DNA from: Sandarakinorhabdus sp.
Lineage (GTDB): Bacteria; Pseudomonadota; Alphaproteobacteria; Sphingomonadales; Sphingomonadaceae
Length of the DNA stretch: 64,000 nucleotides
Direction of reading: 5' to 3'
Assembly: GCA_020692215.1 (NCBI GenBank)
Contig: JAIMKW010000001.1
Location: forward strand, 718,442 to 782,441
Under the pieces are notes generated by a model that saw only the letters and a program-made list of their open reading frames with translations, was not told the origin of the DNA and did no database searches. Within the stretch, counting starts at the first letter, position 1, and each line of letters starts with the position of its first letter. Below, piece by piece: positions 16,073 to 24,151 of this stretch. The position numbers and the translations under genes were made by a program.

Positions 16073-17132
16073 CGCGCCGGTTGCCGCTGGTGGCAGAGCT
16101 CATCCGCCGTCGCTTGGGCTTTTCGGTCGTGAACTCCACATCTGGAAGCTCGGCATTGTCGAGGTGGAAACCCAGCATGGCCAGCGTGTCGGTGAAATGC
16201 TGCGGCGGGTCGGCGCGCACGTCCAGCGTGCCGCCGTCGGGCAGGGCAATCACCAGCCGCCGCGCATGCAGATGCATCTTGCGCGAAACGCCGCCGGTCA
16301 GAAAGGATTCTGCGCCGCCATATTTGCCGTCGCCCACAATCGGCGTGCCTGTCGCAGCCGCATGCACACGCAACTGGTGCGTTCGGCCGGTCATCGGCTG
16401 CATTTCCACAAATGCTGCCCGGTCTGCCGCCCGGTCGATAACCCGGAACCGCGATTTCGCGATCTGCCCGGTTTCCCCCGATGTGCCATCGGCCACATGC
16501 ATCTTTTCGCCGCCGGTGCCCGGCTGTTTGCCGATCGGCAGGTCGATCAGCGCATCATCCAGCTTGGGCGATCCGGCCACGATCGCCCAATAGAGCTTCC
16601 TGGTTTCCCGCGTTGCAAAGCATTTGCCGAAAAAAGCTGCGGCCCGCGCCGTTCGCGCCAGCAGCAGCACGCCCGATGTGTCCTTGTCCAGCCGGTGCAC
16701 CAGCTTGGGGCGGCTGTCCGCCTCGAACTGCAGGGCATCCAGCAGGCCATCCACATGCGATGTCATCTTGGTGCCGCCCTGCGTCGCCAGCCCCGGCGGC
16801 TTGTTGATCACCAGCGCGTGCTTCGATTTGTGGATCACCAGGCTTTGCGCAAATTCGGCCTCTTCCGGGGTCACGATCCGCCGCACCTTCACCGGCTTTG
16901 ATGAAAGCAGCGCGCCACTCTCGGCCAGCGCCTCCACCGGCGGAATGCGCAGTGTCTGGCCTTCGGTCAGCCGGTCGCCCGGACCCACCCGCGCGCCATC
17001 CACCCGGATCTGCCCGGTCCGCGCCCAGCGGCTAACCTGGTTGAAGCTCACCTCCGCCATGTTGCGCTTGAACCAGCGGTCCACGCGGATGCCGTCATCG
17101 TCGGCAGAAATCCGGAATTCGCGGGGTGTCAT
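16047..17132 (-). CDS. RluA family pseudouridine synthase (RluC-like)
   Basis: Isomerises specific uridines of 23S rRNA to pseudouridine. The 361-residue product has an S4 RNA-binding domain (residues about 10-80, VDRWFKRNM, VSRWARTGQIRVDG) and the catalytic core with HRLDKDTSGVLLLA, whose Asp attacks the base. Further motifs are LVINKPPGLATQGG and TGRTHQLRVHAA. An Arg/Lys-rich tail (KPKRRR...ERRSRAK) follows. ATG at 17132 overlaps the crcB stop (ATGA) and is preferred to an ATG 24 bases upstream. RluC is the likely class; RluA or RluD specificity cannot be excluded. Confidence 0.9.
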   Translation of the reverse strand: MTPREFRISADDDGIRVDRWFKRNMAEVSFNQVSRWARTGQIRVDGARVGPGDRLTEGQTLRIPPVEALAESGALLSSKPVKVRRIVTPEEAEFAQSLVIHKSKHALVINKPPGLATQGGTKMTSHVDGLLDALQFEADSRPKLVHRLDKDTSGVLLLARTARAAAFFGKCFATRETRKLYWAIVAGSPKLDDALIDLPIGKQPGTGGEKMHVADGTSGETGQIAKSRFRVIDRAADRAAFVEMQPMTGRTHQLRVHAAATGTPIVGDGKYGGAESFLTGGVSRKMHLHARRLVIALPDGGTLDVRADPPQHFTDTLAMLGFHLDNAELPDVEFTTEKPKRRRMSSATSGNRRGERRSRAK

Positions 17133-17515
17133 ATCGGCATTGCCCGCATCAGCCACAGCCCCAGCATCAGCGCCAGCGCTGCCAGCAGCGCAGATGCGCC
17201 TGCATACAGCAGCGCCTGCCCCGTCTGTCCGCGCTCCAGCATCAGCACCATTTCAAGGCTGAAGGCCGAAAAGGTGGTGAATCCGCCCAGCATGCCCACC
17301 GCCAGGAACAGCCGCCACGGCTCCTGCCCGGCGCCGCCGCGCGCAGCCAGCCAGCCGACAAGCAGCCCCATCAGCAGCCCGCCCAGAATGTTTACGGTGA
17401 AGGTAGGCCAGGGCCAGCCAGCGGCCGGCACTGCGCGCCCGACGCCATAGCGCGCCATTGCACCCAGGGCGCCGCCCGCGCCGACAAGAAGATAATTGAA
17501 CATCCCGCCTGCCAT
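17129..17515 (-). CDS. crcB: Fluoride efflux channel CrcB (Fluc)
   Basis: A small dual-topology membrane protein that lets fluoride leave the cytoplasm. The 128 residues give four helices with the classic motifs GGALGAMARY, FTVNILGG and GGFTTFSAFSLE (pore Asn and Phe box, sodium site). The ATG at 17515 follows GAGGG at 7 bases; an upstream ATG lies inside the previous gene. No fluoride riboswitch is expected here because the gene sits inside an operon. Its neighbours (RluA-type synthase, RarA) give no functional link. Confidence 0.93.
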   Translation of the reverse strand: MAGGMFNYLLVGAGGALGAMARYGVGRAVPAAGWPWPTFTVNILGGLLMGLLVGWLAARGGAGQEPWRLFLAVGMLGGFTTFSAFSLEMVLMLERGQTGQALLYAGASALLAALALMLGLWLMRAMPI

Positions 17516-17525
17516 AGCCGCACCC

Positions 17526-18371
17526 TCATGCAATGCCAAACGTCCAGCCCTCGGTTCGCGCAATCTGTGGTGTCAGCCCACCGGGGGCCCACCAGCCGGG
17601 CTCCGGCGCAAGCCGGCGCAGGGCAGCTGCCGTCACGATGGCATCCGTCTGGTTGTCGTTCAGGCCGCCGGCGTGGGGGAAGGAAGCGCTGCCCAGCCCC
17701 GCCAGCGCTGCATCCAGCGCCGCCTGGTCGCGGATCTTCAGCCCCCGGCCACCGGCATGGCGCAACATCGCGCGGCCATAGATTTCCACCACGGTCCGCT
17801 CGCCCGGCGGATCGAAAGGCCAGATGGCATAGCTCTGGCGCAATCGGTGCAGCACCCGCATCCCGGCAAAACTCGCCTTGGCCACCTGCGCCGCCCCCAC
17901 GCAATCGAACACGGTGGAGGCCTTGCCGCCGCCGCCTTCGTTGAACCGCGCCTCGCAAACCCGGAAATGCAGGAAATCTGCCTTCGGCCCATCGGCTGCC
18001 CCCATCCAGAAATGCGGCCGCGCAGCACCTGCCATGAAGCTGGCAGCCCCATAGTCCGGATCATCGCTAAGCGTGTCGACATGCGACCAGAAATCCGGCC
18101 CGTTTTCAGGCGCTGCCAGCCCCGGAAGATAGGCGCCCCTTTCCACAAACGGCGGGGCAAAGGAAAAGTCGAACCCGGCCAGCACCCGGCCCGGCTGTGT
18201 TTCCAGCCACGCCGCCACCTCGCCCCGCGCCCATCCGGCAGGCGATGGCGGCTGCACCAGCATCGGCGCAGCCGTTCCACGCCCGGCCACCGCCACGGCA
18301 ATATTCCGGTGCCGAACGCCCTTCGCGCCAGACCAGTCGATGGCGACGAAGGCGTCATAGTTCCCGGTCAT
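17526..18371 (-). CDS. Uncharacterised protein with an RNase H-like (DUF429-type) layout
   Basis: 281 residues. Acidic residues occur at the positions of an RNase H-like fold: FVAIDWSGAKG (strand 1), LAGFDFSFAPPF (strand 4) and LNDNQTDAIVTAAA (final helix). This is the DUF429 pattern, a predicted nuclease or ATPase-like group of unknown function. ATG at 18371 overlaps the rarA stop (ATGA), so it is translated with that recombination gene. A DNA-related role is a reasonable but untested guess. Confidence 0.6.
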   Translation of the reverse strand: MTGNYDAFVAIDWSGAKGVRHRNIAVAVAGRGTAAPMLVQPPSPAGWARGEVAAWLETQPGRVLAGFDFSFAPPFVERGAYLPGLAAPENGPDFWSHVDTLSDDPDYGAASFMAGAARPHFWMGAADGPKADFLHFRVCEARFNEGGGGKASTVFDCVGAAQVAKASFAGMRVLHRLRQSYAIWPFDPPGERTVVEIYGRAMLRHAGGRGLKIRDQAALDAALAGLGSASFPHAGGLNDNQTDAIVTAAALRRLAPEPGWWAPGGLTPQIARTEGWTFGIA

Positions 18372-19678
18372 CCAGCCCGCTCGCCTCGCAAGCGCGCCCA
18401 TTCTGCCAGACGCTCGGCAATGGCCCGCTCCCGCCCACGCTCCGTCGGTGCATAGAAACGCTGCCGCCCCAACGCCTCGGGGAAGTAATCCTGTCCCGAA
18501 AACCCGTCGGGCGCGTCATGGTCATAGGCATAACCCGCGCCATGCCCCAGGTCCTTCATCAGCTTCGTCGGCGCGTTCACGATATGCCTGGGCGGCGGCA
18601 AACTTCCGCTCTCCCGCGCAGAAGCGTAGGCCGCCTTTTGCGCCTTGTAGGCGGCGTTCGATTTCGGCGCCGTGGCAAGGTAGAGGCAGGCCTGCGCGAT
18701 CGCCAGTTCGCCTTCGGGCGATCCCAGGAAGTCAAAAGCGTCCTTCGCTGCCAGCGTCACAACCAGCGCGTTGCTGTCAGCCAGCCCCACATCCTCGCTC
18801 GCAAAGCGCACTAGCCTGCGCAGCAGATACAGCGGCTGCTCGCCTGCCACCAGCATCCGCGCCAGCCAGTAAAGCGCGGCATCCGGATCCGATCCGCGCA
18901 GCGATTTGTGCAGCGCCGATATCAGGTCGTAATGGCCGTCGCGATCCTTGTCATACACCGGCACCCGCCGCTGCAGCACTGCCCCCATCGCCGCCCGGCT
19001 CAGCGGGTCTGCTCCGCCCAGCGAAAACAGCGTTTCCACCTGCCCCAGCAGGAAGCGCCCGTCTCCATCCGCCCCCGCCACAAGGGCTGCCCGCGCATCG
19101 GAATCCAGCGGCAAGGCCCGATGCTCCGCCGCCTCGGCGCGCAGCAGCAGCGCTTCCAGCGCATTAGCCCCCAGCCGTTCCAGAACCAGCACCTGCGCAC
19201 GAGAGAGAATGGCCGCATTCAGTTCGAAGCTCGGGTTTTCGGTCGTCGCCCCAACCAGTGTGATCGTGCCATCTTCCATCGGCGCCAGAAAGCTGTCCTG
19301 CTGGCTGCGGTTGAAACGATGGATTTCGTCCACGAACAACAAGGTTCGCAGCGGCGCCACCCGCGCGCTGGCAAAGATGCCCTTCAGGTCCGCTGTCGAT
19401 GTCATGACGGCGGAAACGCCCACGAAGCGATACCCCGTTGCCTCGGCCAGCAGGCGCGCAATCGTGGTCTTGCCGGTGCCGGGAGGGCCCCAGAAAACCA
19501 GATTTGGCAGCCGGCCAGCGGCAACCATCCGGCGCAACGCACCATCGGGCCCCAGCAGATGATCCTGGCCCACCACATCGTCCAGCGAACGGGGCCGCAA
19601 GCGCTCTGCCAGCGGTGCTGCCGCATGGGCAGGCTGCCCGGCAGCCGCACCCTCTTCCTTGCCGAACAAATCCGTCAC
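18368..19678 (-). CDS. rarA: Replication-associated recombination protein A (RarA/MgsA)
   Basis: An AAA+ clamp-loader-like ATPase that acts at stalled replication forks. The 436 residues carry Walker A FWGPPGTGKTT, Walker B LLFVDEIHRFN, sensor 1 VGATTENPSF and the C-terminal oligomerisation domain with RFASEDVGLADS and RHIVNAPTKLMKDLGHG. It is the first gene of the minus-strand operon running to 14263. Its promoter must lie in the 83 bases shared with the divergent GH19 gene. Confidence 0.94.
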   Translation of the reverse strand: MTDLFGKEEGAAAGQPAHAAAPLAERLRPRSLDDVVGQDHLLGPDGALRRMVAAGRLPNLVFWGPPGTGKTTIARLLAEATGYRFVGVSAVMTSTADLKGIFASARVAPLRTLLFVDEIHRFNRSQQDSFLAPMEDGTITLVGATTENPSFELNAAILSRAQVLVLERLGANALEALLLRAEAAEHRALPLDSDARAALVAGADGDGRFLLGQVETLFSLGGADPLSRAAMGAVLQRRVPVYDKDRDGHYDLISALHKSLRGSDPDAALYWLARMLVAGEQPLYLLRRLVRFASEDVGLADSNALVVTLAAKDAFDFLGSPEGELAIAQACLYLATAPKSNAAYKAQKAAYASARESGSLPPPRHIVNAPTKLMKDLGHGAGYAYDHDAPDGFSGQDYFPEALGRQRFYAPTERGRERAIAERLAEWARLRGERAG

Positions 19679-19761
19679 GCGCTTTCCCTACTCCAGCACG
19701 GCGCGCAGCGCCACTGTCCTACTAAAACCAAAATGGTTATCTAAGGGCAAAGGAGATAACC

Positions 19762-20379
19762 ATGGATTTGCGTTTGGAGCAGCTTTTGGCCGCCGGCTTC
19801 GCCCCCACCCAGGCGCGTATCTTCCTTCCCCATTTCGCACCCGCGCTCAGCCGCTTCGGCATCAACAGCCCCGCCCGCGCTGCCGCCTTTCTCGCCCAAT
19901 GCCATGTCGAATCCCAGGGTTTCACGCGGCTGGAGGAGAATCTATTCTACACGACAGCTGCGCGCATTGCCCGCGTCTGGCCCAGCCGCTTCCCCGATCC
20001 GGCCTCGGCGGCACCCTTTGTGCGCAACCCAGAGCGTCTTGCAAACAGGGTCTATGCCGGCAGGCTCGGCAACGGCTCCGAGGTCAGCGGCGATGGCTGG
20101 CGCTTCCGCGGCCGCGGCCTGAAGCAGCTCACCGGACGCGCCAATTATGCCCGGGCGGCCCAGGCGCTCGGCGCTGCCTATGGTGCGGAACCCGATCTCG
20201 TCGGCGGGCCGCACCATGCCGTTCTCACCGCTGCCTGGTTCTGGCACAGCAACGGCTGCAACCTGCTGGCAGATGAAGGCCGCATCGATGCCATCACCCG
20301 CCGCGTGAATGGCCCGGCCATGCTGGAAGCAGCCCGGCGCCGCAGACAGACAGCACTGGCCCTGCGCGCCTTTTCCTGA
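19762..20379 (+). CDS. GH19 family lysozyme/chitinase, phage endolysin type
   Basis: A 205-residue single-domain glycoside hydrolase 19 protein without signal peptide. Key stretches are AAFLAQCHVESQGF (general acid Glu), LFYTTAARI, ANRVYAGRLGNG and DGWRFRGRGLKQLTGRANY, the usual endolysin pattern for cleaving peptidoglycan glycan strands. AGGAG stands 6 bases before the ATG. No holin, spanin or structural phage gene is near, so it may be a domesticated phage gene. It is divergent from rarA. Confidence 0.88.
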   Translation: MDLRLEQLLAAGFAPTQARIFLPHFAPALSRFGINSPARAAAFLAQCHVESQGFTRLEENLFYTTAARIARVWPSRFPDPASAAPFVRNPERLANRVYAGRLGNGSEVSGDGWRFRGRGLKQLTGRANYARAAQALGAAYGAEPDLVGGPHHAVLTAAWFWHSNGCNLLADEGRIDAITRRVNGPAMLEAARRRRQTALALRAFS

Positions 20380-20583
20380 CGGCGTTTCAGGCGCCTTCTG
20401 GCCTGGCATGGGGATTTTCGTGTTTCTGTCGGATATATCCAAGCCTGATGACGCGGTGTCTGTCATGAATCAATAATGCGACTAGGTCGGCCACGCCGGT
20501 CTGCGCCGCATGGCGATGAAGTGGAGAATGCCTGCAACAAACATGGTCGCCGGGCACGTGGGGGAGGGAATCCCGCAGTCCTG

Positions 20584-20607
20584 TTGCGGTCGCAACCAGG
20601 GGGGTTG
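20584..20607 (+). promoter_or_regulatory. Two mutually exclusive hairpins over the autotransporter ribosome binding site
   Basis: TTGCG-GT-CGCAA (20584-20595) and CAACC-AGGGG-GGTTG (20593-20607) share bases 20593-20595, so only one can form at a time. The second hides the AGGGGGG ribosome binding site of the gene starting at 20611. This could tune translation. The stems are short (5 pairs each) and may be chance. No other feature was seen in 20380-20583. Confidence 0.3.
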
Positions 20608-20610
20608 GAT

Positions 20611-23600
20611 ATGAAGAAAGCCTTTTTGTCGGCTGCATCGGCAGTTGTAATCAGCATGCTTGCAGCTGGATCCTCGGTATCCGCCAATACGCTGTATTTT
20701 CAAATCAATCCGAATTTTGATACGTCGGGCAGCCGGCAGGTGTTCATTTTTGGTGCGCCCAACACAACCGGTTCGGTGATCGGTGCAAACGGGTTCAACG
20801 AAGCCTTTGATCTTGGCGCAGAGGGCTTTGTTACCATCACCATCCCTGTCTCCAATGAACTGGCCAGCAATTCCATCGAAACAAAGGGCTTCCGTGTCGA
20901 ATCCCCAGGCGCAGTCAGCGGCTATCTGCTGAATCGCCGCTCGGCCAGCACCGACATGACCTACCTCATCGATTCGACATCGCTTGGAACCGATCATGTG
21001 GTGGCTGGCTATCAGAATATCCGCCCGGACCAGATGTCTGCACAGGCGACGCAGGACAATACGGTGGTCACATTCACGCCAGCGGGCGGCGGTGCGCCGG
21101 TGCAGGTCACGCTGAACGCGGGCCAGACCTACATGTTCTCGGCCAGTCAGCAGCTTACCGGCAGCCGCGTGACAAGCGACAAGCCCATTGCCGTGTTCTC
21201 AGGCAACAATTGCGCCAATGTTCCTTCAAACAACACGGCGTGCGATCACTTGCTGGAACAGATCCCCAGCGTGGATCTGCTGTCCAACACCTATCTTCTG
21301 GCGAAGACCCCGCGCACCGGCCCCCAGGGGAATGTCGTGCGCGTCGTCGCAACGGTCGACAACACCGAAGTCCGCTTCAACGGCGATCTTGTTGCAACGC
21401 TGAACGCCGGAGAGTTCCACGAAGGCCGGGTGCCAGCGGGGCTTCAAATCAACGCCTCCCAGAAGGTTCTTGTAGCGCAATATCTGATCGGCACGACACA
21501 GGCCGGAGCGGTTACCGACCCGGCGATGGTGATCATTCCCGGGCAGGAACAGTGGCTTGATTCCTATGTGTTTGCCGCACCGTCCGGTTCTGCGAATTTC
21601 CCGACCGATTTCGTCAGCATCATCATGTCCACGGCCGATATCGGGTCGCTCCTCATCAACGGCGTGCTAGCCGATGCGGGCGCCTTCACCACGCTTGGCT
21701 CGACGGCGTTCAGCTACGGCGATTTCGATGTTTCGGGTATCGATGGCCCGTTCGGCATATCGGCCGCGAGCCCCTTCCTGCTTCTGCTGTCGGGCTTCGA
21801 CAATGCCGACAGCTATTTCACCTATGGCGGCGCGCGCTTCTCCCCCGGTGCATCGCCACCTCCTGAAGAAAACCCACCGCCCGCAGATGTGGTCGATGTG
21901 TTCTGGGATGGCAGCGCACCGGGCAACGCCAACAACGGCACCGTCGATGGCGGCGATGGCATACTCACGGCGACCAGCCCGAACCTCACGGTCGACAATG
22001 GCGTAACCAACAACAGTCTGCCGGTCGATCCCGCCAACATCATCTTCTCGGCAGCGCCGGGGGTCGTCACGGTCGATCAGGTCAATGGCCCGGTGCGCAT
22101 TTCCGGCCTCCAGTTCATCGTCGATGGCTATCGTGTCACCGGGGATGCGCTGGCTCTTGAGGGCGCGACAGCCACCATGTCGGTCGGCGATGGCACCGCC
22201 AATGGGGCAGCCTTCTCGGCCATCATCGAATCCCAGCTCACGGGAACGTCGCGCCTCATCAAGACCGATCTTGGAACCCTCGTCCTGACGGCTGCCAACA
22301 GCTATTCCGGCGGCACCACGGTTTCGGGGGGCACCCTTGTCGGCAACTCCGGCACCTTCGGCAGCGGCGGCGTGATCGCCAACGCCACCCTGGTGTTCGA
22401 TCAGCAGGCCGATGGCAGCTATGCCGACGGCATCGGCGGCACCGGCTCCGTCATCAAGCGTGGCCCGGCGGCCCTCACGATCGAGGGTGTGAACAGCTTC
22501 AGTGGCGCCACCACGGTCGAAACCGGCCGGCTCATCGTCAACGGCGATCTGGGCAGTTCGATTGTCACCGTTGCCGGCGGAGCGATACTGGGCGGCGACG
22601 GCACGGTCGGCGGCGTGGTGGCCCTCACCGGCTCCACAATCGCGCCCGGCCAGTCGATCGGCACGCTCGATGTGATGGGCAATTATGCCCAGCCAGCCGG
22701 TTCGGTCTATGAAGTCGAGCTGAACTCGCTGGGCGAAGCCGATCGGATCAACGCTACCGGCACCGCTACCATCGAGCCCGGTGCGGTCATAAATGTGATC
22801 AAGCTCGATGCCCCGCTTCTCGTGCTAGGCACCCGCTACACGGTGCTCACAGCGGCCGGCGGCGTCTCGGGCACCTACGCGCTCGTCGGCGCAACCCGCG
22901 TGTCGCGGTTCATTGATGTCGTCGCCGCCTACGACCCGCTCAATGTCTATCTTGATGTCGCACAAACCAGCAGCTTTGCTTCGGCTGGTGCAACGCCGAA
23001 CCAGATCGCGGCTGCCGGCGGGGCCGACAACCCCGGAAATGGCGCGCTCTACAATGCCATCGTCTATCTTCAGGATGATGCATCGGCCCAAGCCGCCTTC
23101 GATCAGATCTCCGGCGAAATCCACGCCTCGGCCCGCGGCGTCGCGTTCGAGGACAGCCGCTTCGTGCGCGAAGCGGTCGTCAACCGGATGCTGGCCGAAC
23201 GGGTGGCGGGCAAGAGCCTGTGGATTCACGGCTTCGGCTCGTGGGGCAATTTCGATGGCGACGGCAACGCTGCCGATGTGGAGCGCTCTATCGGCGGCTT
23301 CTTCATTGGCGGTGAAATGGTGAACGATGGCGGCCTCACCGCCGGCATCCTCGCCGGCTACAGCGCGGGTGACATCAAGGTTCCGGCGCGCACATCGTCG
23401 GCCGATACCAGCGATTTCCACCTCGCAGCCTATGGCGGGTTCAGCGCCGCCGGCTTCGAGGGGCGGCTGGGCATCGCCAACATGTGGCGCGACGTGAAGG
23501 CCAGGCGCTCGGTCGCCTTCCCGGGCTTCTCCGACAGCCTCAAGTCCAACTATGATATGTCGGTGTTCCAGATCTTCGGCGATGCCGGTTACAAGATCGA

Positions 23601-24036
23601 TGTCGGCGGCTTCGGGCTGGAGCCCTTCTTCGCGCTGGCCTATGTGAATGTCGGCGGCAGCAACTTTGCCGAAACCGGCGGCGCTTCCGCCCTGACAGCC
23701 CGCAGCAACGGCGGATCGGACTTCTGGCTCACCACCCTCGGCAGCCGAGCCTACTTCGGCTTGCCCGTGGGCAGCGGCAATCTGGGTGTCTCGGCAACCC
23801 TGGGCTGGCGCCACGCCTCGGGCGATACGCGGACAACGCCGAACGGCATGGCCTTTGGCAGCGGCGGCGCGTTCGATATCGCAGGGGCCCCGATCGCAAA
23901 GGATGCCGCAGTGCTGGGCCTTGCGGTCAGCGGCAAGGTCGCCACCAACGCCGAAGTCGATTTCGGCTACAGCGGCCAGGCTGGCAACGGCCTGTCTGAC
24001 CACGGCGTCAGGGCTTCGTTTACGTTCCGCTTCTGA
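20611..24036 (+). CDS. Autotransporter with IgGFc-binding-like passenger and PATR repeats
   Basis: A 1141-residue type Va autotransporter. A signal peptide ends near residue 25. Residues about 90-400 match the IgGFc-binding N-terminal domain layout, with TSDKPIAVFSGNNCANVP, ACDHLLEQIPSVD, VLVAQYLIG and PGQEQWLDSY. A Pro-rich linker (about 411-430, PPPEENPPP) follows. Two passenger-associated transport repeats follow (about 553-680), each of the form LT..N.YSGGTTV..G.L. The beta-barrel spans about 870-1141 and ends FTFRF. The passenger should be surface-exposed and adhesive. The start is ATG 20611, since the upstream reading frame is not protein-like. It is monocistronic. Confidence 0.88.
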   Translation: MKKAFLSAASAVVISMLAAGSSVSANTLYFQINPNFDTSGSRQVFIFGAPNTTGSVIGANGFNEAFDLGAEGFVTITIPVSNELASNSIETKGFRVESPGAVSGYLLNRRSASTDMTYLIDSTSLGTDHVVAGYQNIRPDQMSAQATQDNTVVTFTPAGGGAPVQVTLNAGQTYMFSASQQLTGSRVTSDKPIAVFSGNNCANVPSNNTACDHLLEQIPSVDLLSNTYLLAKTPRTGPQGNVVRVVATVDNTEVRFNGDLVATLNAGEFHEGRVPAGLQINASQKVLVAQYLIGTTQAGAVTDPAMVIIPGQEQWLDSYVFAAPSGSANFPTDFVSIIMSTADIGSLLINGVLADAGAFTTLGSTAFSYGDFDVSGIDGPFGISAASPFLLLLSGFDNADSYFTYGGARFSPGASPPPEENPPPADVVDVFWDGSAPGNANNGTVDGGDGILTATSPNLTVDNGVTNNSLPVDPANIIFSAAPGVVTVDQVNGPVRISGLQFIVDGYRVTGDALALEGATATMSVGDGTANGAAFSAIIESQLTGTSRLIKTDLGTLVLTAANSYSGGTTVSGGTLVGNSGTFGSGGVIANATLVFDQQADGSYADGIGGTGSVIKRGPAALTIEGVNSFSGATTVETGRLIVNGDLGSSIVTVAGGAILGGDGTVGGVVALTGSTIAPGQSIGTLDVMGNYAQPAGSVYEVELNSLGEADRINATGTATIEPGAVINVIKLDAPLLVLGTRYTVLTAAGGVSGTYALVGATRVSRFIDVVAAYDPLNVYLDVAQTSSFASAGATPNQIAAAGGADNPGNGALYNAIVYLQDDASAQAAFDQISGEIHASARGVAFEDSRFVREAVVNRMLAERVAGKSLWIHGFGSWGNFDGDGNAADVERSIGGFFIGGEMVNDGGLTAGILAGYSAGDIKVPARTSSADTSDFHLAAYGGFSAAGFEGRLGIANMWRDVKARRSVAFPGFSDSLKSNYDMSVFQIFGDAGYKIDVGGFGLEPFFALAYVNVGGSNFAETGGASALTARSNGGSDFWLTTLGSRAYFGLPVGSGNLGVSATLGWRHASGDTRTTPNGMAFGSGGAFDIAGAPIAKDAAVLGLAVSGKVATNAEVDFGYSGQAGNGLSDHGVRASFTFRF

Positions 24037-24123
24037 AGTTGGCCCGGCAGCTTGCCCGGTGCAGGTGAATCGCCTGCACCTGAAGCTGAAGCGGGCAAAA
24101 GGCCACGGTGAGGGCCCGAAGGG

Positions 24124-24150
24124 GGCGGGCAGGGATACCACCTGCCCGCC
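24124..24150. terminator. Perfect 10-base hairpin between convergent autotransporter and acylase genes
   Basis: GGCGGGCAGG (24124-24133) and CCTGCCCGCC (24141-24150) pair perfectly around 7 bases, one base past the acylase stop on the minus strand. Neither strand has a T tract after it, so it may be an mRNA 3'-end stabiliser or a Rho-dependent pause rather than an intrinsic terminator. A weaker stem GTGCAGG/CCTGCAC lies at about 24059-24079. Confidence 0.5.
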
Positions 24151-24151
24151 G

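Noticed and set aside
20520..20610. Cobalamin riboswitch before the autotransporter
   Set aside because: Some G-rich and GCAACC-like words are present but no B12 box or complete fold, and the gene has no link to cobalamin.
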